A stretch of 10,186 nucleotides of DNA from Acidisoma sp035492295 (GTDB lineage Bacteria; Pseudomonadota; Alphaproteobacteria; Acetobacterales; Acetobacteraceae), in the NCBI RefSeq assembly GCF_035492295.1, contig NZ_DATJJK010000181.1, positions 1-10,186 of the forward strand. Direction: 5' to 3'. A program made the translations under genes and the position numbers. Below, piece by piece: positions 1 to 5,126 of this stretch; the first letter of the stretch is position 1; each line of letters starts with the position of its first letter. A model generated the notes under the pieces. The model did no database searches. It worked only from the letters and a program-made list of their open reading frames with translations, and was not told where the DNA came from.

Positions 1-285
1 TTCCTGGTGGATGATCGAAATGCCGCGGTCCCGCGCATCATTGGTACTGGCGAAGCGCACTTCCTCGCCGTCCAGCACAATCCTTCCGGCGGTGGGGGGA
101 ATAATCCCGGAGAGGACCTTCATCAGGGTCGATTTGCCGGCCCCGTTCTCGCCGAAGAGGGTCGTCACCTTGCCACGGTGAATGTCGAAATTGACGCCCT
201 TCAGGGCATGCGTGTTGCCGTAGGATTTGGAGACGTTGCGGGCCGAAAGCACCACCTCGTCCGATTTGGCGGCAGGCTCGCTCAT
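1..285 (-). CDS. Sugar ABC transporter ATP-binding protein, N-terminal part (runs off the window)
   Basis: This is the first 95 codons of an ATP-hydrolysing subunit of an ABC importer. It would act on the cytoplasmic face of the membrane with a permease and a periplasmic binding protein encoded beyond the window edge. The visible part holds an N-terminal strand region (VVLSARNVSKSYGNTHALKG), a Walker A motif GENGAGKST near residues 45-53, and the Q-loop region IIHQE at the very edge. The phrase NVSKSYGNTHALKGVNF and the spacing fit the CUT2 (ribose/xylose/erythritol-type) sugar ATPases, which have two fused ATPase domains of about 500 aa in total. The ATG at 283-285 is preceded by GAGGTGA at good spacing and lies one base after the stop of the upstream DUF2291 gene, so the two are probably cotranscribed and translationally linked. 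The substrate cannot be read from this fragment; a polyol or ketose is inferred from the dhaL neighbour. Confidence 0.9.
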   Translation of the reverse strand, partial: MSEPAAKSDEVVLSARNVSKSYGNTHALKGVNFDIHRGKVTTLFGENGAGKSTLMKVLSGIIPPTAGRIVLDGEEVRFASTNDARDRGISIIHQE

Positions 286-286
286 G

Positions 287-940
287 CTACTTCACCTCGA
301 CCATGACCGGGGTGATGAGCCAGCTGTTCGGCACGACATATTGGAACGCGCCGACGACGCTGATGGTCTTGCCGGTTAGGGTCTTGGTGTCGATCTTGGA
401 CAGGACCTGAGTCTTGATCTCGTTGTTCAACGCCGAACCGGCGTTCTGATAGTCGATCTGGTTGGTGAACTGGCCGAATGTGATGGTGCCCGTCGCATCG
501 CGCACGGCCGTGCCGTTGACGGCAGGTCCCATCTGCACGCGCACCGTGACACCGTCCGGCACGCCCGGGATCTTCACGTAATAGACGCCAAAGGTCTGCT
601 TGCCGGCGACCCCGGTAAACTTCACCATATATTCCGTGCCGATCGTGGCGGGCACGCCGTATTTCTTCGCCGCGTCATCCGCATTCTGGGCGAGCGCCGC
701 GGCGAGCGTTGCCGCGTCCACTGCGCGCTTCTCGATCTCGGCCTGCACCTTGGGGAAGGTCGACTGGCCATAGGCTTGAGGGTTGAAGGCGCCAGGCGGG
801 GCGGCAGCTTCCGAGCCGAGTTTCACGACCTTCACGTTGAGCGCCATCGCAATCACCAGGATCACGGCCGCGCCGCCGAAAATCAGGGGGCTGCGCACGG
901 TCGCTCGGCGCGAAGAGGAGGGAGCGGGGGGTGCGCTCAT
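287..940 (-). CDS. DUF2291 family membrane-anchored protein of a sugar ABC transporter locus
   Basis: A 217-aa protein that I assign to the DUF2291 family, whose members are often annotated as predicted periplasmic lipoproteins and sit beside CUT2 sugar transporter genes. Its molecular role is not known to me. A short basic N-terminus (SSSRRATVRS) is followed by one hydrophobic segment at about residues 18-36, then a soluble, presumably periplasmic domain of about 180 aa with several beta-prone stretches (TFGVYYVKIPG, VRVQMGPAVNGTAVRD, ISVVGAFQYVVPNSW). The protein has no cysteine, so it cannot be a lipoprotein; the N-terminal helix must anchor it, or be cleaved without lipidation. The start at 938-940 has an upstream GAGGA about 11 bases away. 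The stop lies one base before the ABC ATPase start, and the gene follows dhaL by 142 bases containing a hairpin. An accessory role in transporter assembly or ligand handling is inference from gene order. Confidence 0.8.
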   Translation of the reverse strand: MSAPPAPSSSRRATVRSPLIFGGAAVILVIAMALNVKVVKLGSEAAAPPGAFNPQAYGQSTFPKVQAEIEKRAVDAATLAAALAQNADDAAKKYGVPATIGTEYMVKFTGVAGKQTFGVYYVKIPGVPDGVTVRVQMGPAVNGTAVRDATGTITFGQFTNQIDYQNAGSALNNEIKTQVLSKIDTKTLTGKTISVVGAFQYVVPNSWLITPVMVEVK

Positions 941-1037
941 GACGGAAGGTTTCCTCGAAATCGGTTTTGTCTATTTGCGCGTGGCACGCGGCGGTGTTGG
1001 TCGGCGGGAACCCGAATGTCCGTCCCGAGTTGCAGGC

Positions 1038-1063
1038 GCGGGCAGCTGAATGGAACTGCCCGC
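1038..1063. other. Hairpin in the dhaL-DUF2291 gap
   Basis: Perfect 8-bp arms GCGGGCAG (1038-1045) and CTGCCCGC (1056-1063) flank a 10-base loop. The hairpin starts 20 bases after the dhaL stop on the minus strand. In the minus direction no run of T follows, so it is not a classical terminator for dhaL; it fits better as an mRNA 3'-end stabiliser, processing site or weak attenuator that sets the ratio of kinase to transporter. Read on the plus strand it is followed by CGTTTTCTT and would resemble an intrinsic terminator, but no plus-strand gene ends here. Confidence 0.5.
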
Positions 1064-1082
1064 CGTTTTCTTGTCTGCTGCC

Positions 1083-1733
1083 TCAGGCAGCGAGGCGTGC
1101 GAGCAGTCCGTCAGCCATGGCTTGCAGGATCATGTTGCAGGAGGCAGCACCGGCATCGAGCGTGCCGCGGGAGCGTTCACCGAGCCGGCTGGCCCGGCCG
1201 ACCTTCGCGATCATATCCTTCGTCGCTTCGAGCCCGGCGGCAGAGGCCGTCTTCAGTGCTTCGAGCGATGCGGCGAAATCCTTCCCGGAGGCCTGGGCTT
1301 CGTCGAAGGCGGTCTGCGCGGGCACCAGCACGTCGACCAGGGTCTTGTCGCCCGGCTTGGCTTCGCCGAGCCCCTGTACGGCGGCAAGCCCCGCGGTCAT
1401 CATGGCCGAGAAGCGGGGGCCGTCGATGGAATCGGCGCCTTCTAGAACCTCGCCCATATCGGTGAAGAAAGTGCCGTAGAGCGGGCCCATCGAGCCGCCA
1501 ATATCGCTCAGCAGCGTGTCACCGAGGGTCTCAAGCCCTTCTGGGAAGGAAAATTCGCCGCGGGCGCGCAGTTTTTCGCCAGCCAAACGAAAGCCCTTAC
1601 CCATATTGACGCCGTGGTCGCCGTCGCCGGTTTGGCCGTCGATTTCGCTCAACGTACCCTGTTCGCGCACGATGACAGCGACCAGATCGAAGAGTATCGG
1701 GGCAGCCTCGGTGAGGGTCACGCTCGTCTTCAC
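1083..1733 (-). CDS. dhaL: Dihydroxyacetone (ketose) kinase subunit DhaL
   Basis: A 216-aa DAK2-domain protein, the nucleotide-binding subunit of a two-part dihydroxyacetone kinase. DhaL carries the nucleotide and DhaK holds the ketose covalently on a histidine; together they give dihydroxyacetone phosphate. The motif DGQTGDGDHG supplies three aspartates (D32, D37, D39), with the spacing of the Mg-ADP aspartates D30, D35 and D37 of E. coli DhaL. Further family motifs are IGGSMGPLYGTFF and GRASRLGERSRG, followed by LDAGAAS, where the usual DPGA proline is alanine. I chose the GTG at 1731-1733: it gives the family length, places the helix before the aspartate motif as in E. coli, and has GGGGGGAA upstream. 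An ATG at 1832 would add 33 unrelated residues. The GTG overlaps the stop of a 13-codon leader ORF. DhaK is not in the window. The link to a CUT2-type transporter makes dihydroxyacetone, erythrulose or another ketose possible substrates. Confidence 0.9.
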   Translation of the reverse strand: MKTSVTLTEAAPILFDLVAVIVREQGTLSEIDGQTGDGDHGVNMGKGFRLAGEKLRARGEFSFPEGLETLGDTLLSDIGGSMGPLYGTFFTDMGEVLEGADSIDGPRFSAMMTAGLAAVQGLGEAKPGDKTLVDVLVPAQTAFDEAQASGKDFAASLEALKTASAAGLEATKDMIAKVGRASRLGERSRGTLDAGAASCNMILQAMADGLLARLAA

Positions 1734-1771
1734 AGTCCCAGTTCCCCCCGGGCTTGGCTCTGCTGGCGCAT
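1730..1771 (-). CDS. Candidate 13-aa leader peptide coupled to dhaL
   Basis: A short ORF (MRQQSQARGELGL) starts with ATG at 1769-1771 behind a strong GGAGG (1781-1785) at nine bases' spacing. It ends with a TGA that overlaps the GTG start of dhaL as GTGA. The best ribosome-binding site in this region therefore serves the leader rather than dhaL directly, which suggests that dhaL is translated by reinitiation after the leader. The peptide has no run of one amino acid to suggest classic amino-acid attenuation. It could also be a by-product of a start-site rearrangement with no function as a peptide. Sequence support is good for the signals, weak for function. Confidence 0.45.
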   Translation of the reverse strand: MRQQSQARGELGL

Positions 1772-1810
1772 CTATGACGTCCTCCGACTTTATAGACTTT
1801 CGTTGCCCGC

Positions 1811-1839
1811 ATCTTTGCCAGAGGCTGTGCAAATGTCAA
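1811..1839 (-). promoter_or_regulatory. Candidate dhaL promoter with dyad in the spacer
   Basis: On the minus strand a perfect TTGACA (1834-1839) is followed after 17 bases by AAAGAT (1811-1816, three of six to the consensus). An inverted repeat TTTGC-N10-GCAAA (1814-1833) fills the spacer and touches both boxes, a typical position for a repressor operator. The start point would lie near 1804, giving about 33 bases of leader before the small ORF. The -10 is weak, as expected for a regulated promoter. The regulator is not in the window. Confidence 0.45.
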
Positions 1840-2111
1840 CTGGACGGAGCACATGCGCAGACATTGGCGCTGAGAATTATGCCGGATACGCGAGAATTGG
1901 CGAGTGTGCCTGCCTGATGGGCCAAGAATCCTGTCGGATCGGCCGAATTCGACCCGCGATGACGGCGCGAGAGAATGATCGTCTGAGCGGCCAATGAATT
2001 TTTGCTCTGCACAAATGCGCAAGACGCGGTAATCCGACCGACCCATGATGAGAGGGTCGACGGACCATCGCGTCTGACATCCGAGGAAGGGGCAGGCTCG
2101 CTTCTCACGTT
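1840..2111. other. Stretch without a recognised gene
   Basis: No frame here gives a protein that looks real; the short open frames on both strands have unconvincing composition. The stretch separates the end of the second hypothetical gene from the dhaL promoter. It contains a weak hairpin CGACCC/GGGTCG (2039-2059) without a T run, and a motif at 1998-2017 (CATTTG-N6-GCAAAAAT on the minus strand) that partly resembles the dyad in the dhaL promoter. I see no clear terminator for the gene ending at 2112. Confidence 0.4.
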
Positions 2112-2600
2112 TCAGTGAAGCCGGTTCAGGCGGGCATCGGCTCCCGTGCTGTGCCAGCGCGAAGCGCCCGTCAGCGGGACTGCGGTGAAGATCTGCCCGC
2201 ATTCCGCAAGGGCCAGGACGATCCGGTTGGCGCTGTCGCAACCGGTGATTGCGGCGAATTCGACGGTCAGTCCGGAGAGAGTCTCGAAGGCCTCATCATG
2301 CCGGTCTTGCTGCTGCAGCCGGAACACATCGAGCAGACGGGCCTCGTCCTCGCTGAAATGCGGGTTGCAGACGCAATTGACTTCAAGGCTGCGCCGAGCA
2401 CCATGGCTTAGCGCGCGCATGAAGCGGCCGAGTTGGCGGTCGCCGTCCGGCGCACCGAGCGTCTGGAAGACCTGCCGGATCTGGTCGCCCGTTTCGCGCT
2501 TGCGGCATTGGCCGAGCACCCAGGCGCGCATGGCCCAGAGAAGCGCGCGGTCGAGGTTGGGCAGCGCGTCGCAGCGGCCCACTGACGTGCCGAAATGCAT
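2112..2600 (-). CDS. Hypothetical protein, small helical, possibly paralogous to its upstream neighbour
   Basis: A 162-aa soluble protein that I do not recognise. It looks all-helical and has no signal peptide or membrane segment. Visible landmarks are LDRALLWAMRAWVLGQC near residues 16-32, a cysteine pair in EVNCVCNP at 73-80, and an acidic SEDEARLLDVF at 83-93; it is moderately rich in cysteine. I placed the start at the ATG at 2598-2600 because AAAGGA lies seven bases before it. A GTG at 2664-2666 would extend it by 22 residues and overlap the previous gene, but lacks a good ribosome-binding site. The W22 and DE85-86 landmarks match W21 and DE83-84 of the upstream protein at nearly equal spacing, which suggests an old tandem duplication. 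It is probably the last gene of the unit starting near 3304. Function is unknown. Confidence 0.65.
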   Translation of the reverse strand: MHFGTSVGRCDALPNLDRALLWAMRAWVLGQCRKRETGDQIRQVFQTLGAPDGDRQLGRFMRALSHGARRSLEVNCVCNPHFSEDEARLLDVFRLQQQDRHDEAFETLSGLTVEFAAITGCDSANRIVLALAECGQIFTAVPLTGASRWHSTGADARLNRLH

Positions 2601-2656
2601 TCGTTTATCCTTTGCCATGAAAGCGCGGCCCATGGCCGCATGGGTTCGAGGAACGG

Positions 2657-3169
2657 TCAGGGCCACATGATCCGGGCGCGCTGCCAGTTCCTGCCCTGCC
2701 GACGGGCGAGGTCGAGTGCCGCGCAGGCGAGGAGAGGGCCATCCGTGGCCGGCTGCGGCAGCCAGTGGCCATGTGCCGCGAGAACGGCGGCAAGAAGCAT
2801 AACGCCGCGGCAGAAGAGCAGGCGGGCGCGGCTTTCCGGTAGGAAGCTTGCAAGTTCCCTCAGCGGAAAGTTTTCGGATTCGGCTTGCGCTGCGGCGGCG
2901 GCACGGAGGAAGCCGCGCTCATCGGGCGTGATCCCGAGATGACCAGGGCTTCCGATGGCGAGGCCCGCGCCGCGCTCCTCATGCAGCCGGCGATTGGCCG
3001 CGCGAAGGAGTTCTACGATCTCCTCCAGATCCCGCCATTCGCGGGAGGACCTCCGCCGATGCACGGGGAAGGGGGAGGTGCCGCCCTGCCCGATCCGCCG
3101 CAGCGTCCAGATCGCAAGCTGCTCGGCGCGGGTCCGCTGCTCGTAGCTATCGGGCGCCGGTGGCCTCAT
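2657..3169 (-). CDS. Hypothetical protein, small helical, first of a tandem pair
   Basis: A 170-aa soluble protein without a family I can name. It begins with a polar stretch, then AEQLAIWTLRRIG at about residues 15-27, a basic segment (VHRRRSSREWRDLEEIVELL) at 36-55, LAIGSPGHLGITPDERGFL at 70-88, and an alanine- and leucine-rich C-terminal half that includes a mildly hydrophobic helix (GVMLLAAVLAA). No catalytic motif is evident. The ATG at 3167-3169 has AGGA eight bases upstream, and it overlaps the stop of a 26-aa small ORF as ATGA. The downstream hypothetical gene begins 56 bases after its stop, or overlaps it if the GTG start at 2666 is used. The two proteins probably work together, since they share landmarks and a transcript. 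Long open frames on the opposite strand are shadows. Confidence 0.65.
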   Translation of the reverse strand: MRPPAPDSYEQRTRAEQLAIWTLRRIGQGGTSPFPVHRRRSSREWRDLEEIVELLRAANRRLHEERGAGLAIGSPGHLGITPDERGFLRAAAAAQAESENFPLRELASFLPESRARLLFCRGVMLLAAVLAAHGHWLPQPATDGPLLACAALDLARRQGRNWQRARIMWP

Positions 3170-3246
3170 CGGGCGGGTCCTGGAGCCAGGCGAGCATGCT
3201 GCGTCATCGGCAGGAGTGACAAAAGCGGAGTTGGGCGGTCGGCCAT
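3166..3246 (-). CDS. Candidate 26-aa small ORF leading the hypothetical operon
   Basis: An ATG at 3244-3246 follows GGAG at eight bases' spacing and opens a 26-codon frame (MADRPTPLLSLLPM to the end APGPAR). Its TGA overlaps the ATG of the next gene as ATGA. The peptide is proline- and leucine-rich with no membrane helix and no obvious attenuation pattern. Signals for translation and coupling are good; whether the peptide itself matters is unknown. A longer reading from an ATG near 3348 would begin upstream of the predicted promoter and is unlikely. Confidence 0.4.
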   Translation of the reverse strand: MADRPTPLLSLLPMTQHARLAPGPAR

Positions 3247-3310
3247 AGGCAGTTCTCCATGCGCTGGCTTGCGGGCCAGCTTTCCGGATATGCGAACAAG
3301 TCTCAATCGC

Positions 3311-3339
3311 AAAATAGAGTCGGGTCGACCCGTCGTCAA
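3311..3339 (-). promoter_or_regulatory. Candidate promoter of the hypothetical operon with internal palindrome
   Basis: On the minus strand TTGACG (3334-3339, within CTTGACG) and TATTTT (3311-3316) stand exactly 17 bases apart, five of six and four of six to the sigma-70 consensus. The spacer contains the perfect 12-bp palindrome CGGGTCGACCCG (3321-3332). Transcription would start near 3304, about 58 bases before the small ORF. The palindrome position suggests a repressor, or an activator of the MerR kind that works on the spacer. Spacing is the usual 17 rather than the 19-20 typical of MerR promoters, so a repressor is more likely. Confidence 0.5.
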
Positions 3340-3340
3340 G

Positions 3341-3367
3341 AAATGCAATTAAGAATTATTCGCATTT
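3341..3367. promoter_or_regulatory. AT-rich dyad in the divergent intergenic region
   Basis: AAATGC (3341-3346) and GCATTT (3362-3367) are inverted around a 15-base AT-rich centre that itself contains AATT-AAG-AATT. The element sits directly upstream of the -35 of the minus-strand promoter and about 30 bases upstream of the candidate aldolase -35. It contrasts with the GC-rich surroundings and could bind a regulator serving both directions. The protein that binds it is not known. Confidence 0.35.
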
Positions 3368-3397
3368 AATGGGATGCGGGCTGCTGGGCCCTGGGGC

Positions 3398-3427
3398 TTG
3401 ACGGTGCTGCGCTGCCAACCAGGTTAT
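3398..3427 (+). promoter_or_regulatory. Weak candidate promoter for the aldolase gene
   Basis: CTTGACG gives a -35 TTGACG at 3398-3403, the form favoured in alphaproteobacteria. GGTTAT at 3422-3427, after 18 bases, is a poor -10 (three of six). Transcription would start near 3434 and leave a leader of about 140 bases that contains the hairpin at 3493-3519. No better plus-strand promoter was seen between 3250 and 3573. Confidence 0.3.
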
Positions 3428-3492
3428 CGGTTTGGATGGCGGGATGGCGACGATCCCCGGCCGCAGATTGCTTTGCCCCCGGCCCCATGCCA

Positions 3493-3519
3493 AAACTCGC
3501 TCGCGTTTGGAGAGAGTTT
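3493..3519 (+). other. Hairpin in the aldolase mRNA leader
   Basis: Arms AAACTCGCTC (3493-3502) and GAGAGAGTTT (3510-3519) pair over ten positions with one G/A mismatch and a seven-base loop. It ends 54 bases before the aldolase start. It may stabilise the leader or regulate it. No run of T follows, so it is not a terminator, and I cannot assign it to a known riboswitch. Confidence 0.3.
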
Positions 3520-3573
3520 GAACCCTATGCACCGCCGTTTGGCTCTCACGTACCGCTGGCAAGGATGATGACC

Positions 3574-4470
3574 ATGGCCAATGACAAGATGGCGAAGCAG
3601 ATGACGGAAAAGGGAGGGTTCATCGCCGCCCTCGACCAGAGCGGGGGATCGACCCCTGGCGCGTTGCGGCAATACGGCATCCCCGAGACCGCCTATAGCG
3701 GCGACGCTGAAATGTTCCAGCTCATGCATGAGATGCGCGTGCGCATCATGACCGCGCCGGCCTTCACTGGGGACAAGGTGATCGGCGCCATCCTTTTCGA
3801 GAAGACCATGGATGGCGAGGCCGAGGGCAAGCCGGTTCCCTCCTTCCTCTGGGAGAACCGCGGCGTGGTGCCCTTCCTGAAAATGGACAAGGGACTGGAG
3901 GCCGAGGCCGATGGCGTCAGCCTCATGAAACCCATTCCTGGCCTCGATGCGCTGCTGGAGCGTGCGGTCAAGCTCGGTGTCTATGGCACCAAGATGCGCT
4001 CCACCATCAAGCTCGCCTCCCCCACGGGTGTCGCCGCCATCGTGCGCCAGCAGTTCGAGATCGCGGCGCAGATTTCGGGCCACGGGCTGATGCCGATCAT
4101 CGAGCCGGAAGTGCTGATCAAGAGCCCAGACAAGACCGGCGCGGAGGGGTTGCTGCGCGAGGAACTCCTCAAGGCGCTCGAAGCCCTGCCGGCCGGACAG
4201 ACAGTCATGCTCAAGCTCACCATCCCGACCGTGCCGGATTTCTACAAGCCGCTCGTCGACCATCCGAAGGTCGAGCGGGTCGTGGCGCTTTCCGGCGGCT
4301 ATTCCCAGGCCGAAGCCTGCAAACTGCTGGCTGAGAATCACGGCATGATCGCGAGCTTCTCACGCGCGCTGACGGAAGGTCTCACCAAGTCCATGTCGGA
4401 TGCCGAGTTCAATGCGGCCATCGGCCAGTCGATCGACACGATCTACAAGGCCTCGACCCAGAAGGTCTGA
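3574..4470 (+). CDS. fda: Class I fructose-bisphosphate aldolase
   Basis: A 298-aa Schiff-base aldolase that cleaves fructose 1,6-bisphosphate into dihydroxyacetone phosphate and glyceraldehyde 3-phosphate, or makes it in gluconeogenesis. The family's usual length in bacteria is about 296 aa. GGFIAALDQSGGSTPGAL near residues 12-29 is the conserved N-terminal substrate-binding segment, GTKMRSTIKLASPTG holds further conserved lysine and arginine residues, and TVMLKLTIP places the Schiff-base lysine at K214, close to K212 of the staphylococcal enzyme. The conserved LSGGYSQAEACKLL phosphate-binding segment follows. I chose the ATG at 3574 because AAGGA stands eight bases upstream; ATGs at 3565 and 3568 and a longer open frame upstream are less likely. 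It is a single-gene unit: long leader before it, strong terminator after it. Its product or substrate DHAP is also the product of DhaKL encoded nearby, which suggests but does not prove a joint role. Confidence 0.93.
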   Translation: MANDKMAKQMTEKGGFIAALDQSGGSTPGALRQYGIPETAYSGDAEMFQLMHEMRVRIMTAPAFTGDKVIGAILFEKTMDGEAEGKPVPSFLWENRGVVPFLKMDKGLEAEADGVSLMKPIPGLDALLERAVKLGVYGTKMRSTIKLASPTGVAAIVRQQFEIAAQISGHGLMPIIEPEVLIKSPDKTGAEGLLREELLKALEALPAGQTVMLKLTIPTVPDFYKPLVDHPKVERVVALSGGYSQAEACKLLAENHGMIASFSRALTEGLTKSMSDAEFNAAIGQSIDTIYKASTQKV

Positions 4471-4492
4471 GCTGTCCCTTCCGTGCTGTTCT

Positions 4493-4519
4493 GAAAAGAG
4501 GGCCTTGTGCCCTCTTTTC
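4493..4519 (+). terminator. Intrinsic terminator of the aldolase gene
   Basis: A perfect 11-bp stem, GAAAAGAGGGC (4493-4503) with GCCCTCTTTTC (4509-4519), encloses a five-base loop and lies 22 bases after the aldolase stop. The T-rich right arm continues into CTTGTCC. A-rich and T-rich ends on both sides mean that it could also stop transcription from the minus strand. Confidence 0.88.
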
Positions 4520-4533
4520 TTGTCCGAATCACC

Positions 4534-4571
4534 ATCGAATCGATTGACTCCGCCAATGGAGCGCCTCTAGA
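4534..4571 (+). promoter_or_regulatory. Candidate promoter of the DUF6790 gene
   Basis: TTGACT (4544-4549) and TCTAGA (4566-4571) are 16 bases apart, five of six and three of six to the sigma-70 consensus. A small dyad ATCGA-A-TCGAT (4534-4544) abuts the -35 and may be an operator or chance. Since the aldolase terminator lies immediately upstream, the downstream gene needs its own promoter. Confidence 0.35.
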
Positions 4572-4613
4572 CAGCGCGGAAAGAAGAACGCGGGAAGCGA
4601 CCGGGAGACGCAC

Positions 4614-5126
4614 ATGGCTGATGCCATCAAGGGCAGCATCATTTTCGTGTTGTCGAATTTCCCGCTGACCTTTTTCGTAATCGGGTTGATCGCCTCAGGC
4701 GTCGCCATCCTGCGCGGGCCGGTGACACGAGCCCGGGTGTTGGAGAAACTCATCGCCTGGCACGTGTTCTGGGCGATCGGCATCTCCTTCCTCTACAATT
4801 TCGTCATGCATGTCTTCTTCGGACAGATGGCGGCGGCCTTCATCGGCTGGGCCGACAGCCCCTTCCAGTTCGAGGTCGGCACCGCGAGCCTCGGATTTGC
4901 GGTGGTCGCCTTCCTCGCAACCTTCCGGAGCTTTGATTTCCGCCTTGCCGCCGTCACGGGACCAGCCATGTTCACACTGGGTGCCGCCGTCGGCCATGTC
5001 CGGCAGATGGTGGTGGCGCATAATTTCGCACCCGGCAACGCCGGCGTGATCTTCTATATGGACATCATCATCCCGCTCTTCGGCTGGACCATTCTGGCGC
5101 TGCAGGACCGGGAGACCAGGCGCTAG
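4614..5126 (+). CDS. DUF6790 family membrane protein
   Basis: A 170-aa inner-membrane protein that I place in the DUF6790 family; its function is not known. Hydrophobic segments are visible at about residues 8-33 (SIIFVLSNFPLTFFVIGLIA), 47-70 (AWHVFWAIGISFLYNFVMHV), 87-105 (GTASLGFAVVAFLATF), 109-128 and 143-163 (VIFYMDIIIPLFGWTILAL), giving about five membrane spans. The segment FIGWADSPFQFEVG between the second and third spans is the most conserved-looking part, and histidines lie in or near the membrane (WHVF, FVMHVF, AVGHVRQMVVAH). GGGAG precedes the ATG at good spacing. It appears to be a single-gene unit with its own promoter. It converges on the amidase gene, and the two stops overlap in the palindrome CTAG. 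Confidence 0.82.
   Translation: MADAIKGSIIFVLSNFPLTFFVIGLIASGVAILRGPVTRARVLEKLIAWHVFWAIGISFLYNFVMHVFFGQMAAAFIGWADSPFQFEVGTASLGFAVVAFLATFRSFDFRLAAVTGPAMFTLGAAVGHVRQMVVAHNFAPGNAGVIFYMDIIIPLFGWTILALQDRETRR

Noticed and set aside
776..1465. 229-codon arginine-rich open frame on the plus strand
   Set aside because: It spans two real minus-strand genes and the gap between them, and its product is low-complexity Arg/Pro/Ser.
1789..1794. TATAAA on the minus strand as -10 box of dhaL
   Set aside because: It would start transcription on top of the GGAGG ribosome site and has no -35 at the right distance.
1734..1832. Extension of dhaL to an ATG at 1832
   Set aside because: The extra 33 residues match no DhaL N-terminus, the start would lie within the -35/-10 spacer of the candidate promoter, and the GTG at 1733 restores the family length.
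2039..2059. CGACCC/GGGTCG hairpin as terminator of the hypothetical operon
   Set aside because: Only six base pairs with a nine-base loop and no T run on either strand.
1597..2241. 214-codon open frame on the minus strand through the gap upstream of dhaL
   Set aside because: It runs through the ends of two real genes in another frame and has an arginine-rich, unstructured composition.
3424..4341. 305-codon open frame on the minus strand opposite the aldolase
   Set aside because: It is histidine- and glycine-rich with no family resemblance and mirrors the codon pattern of the aldolase; a GC-rich shadow.
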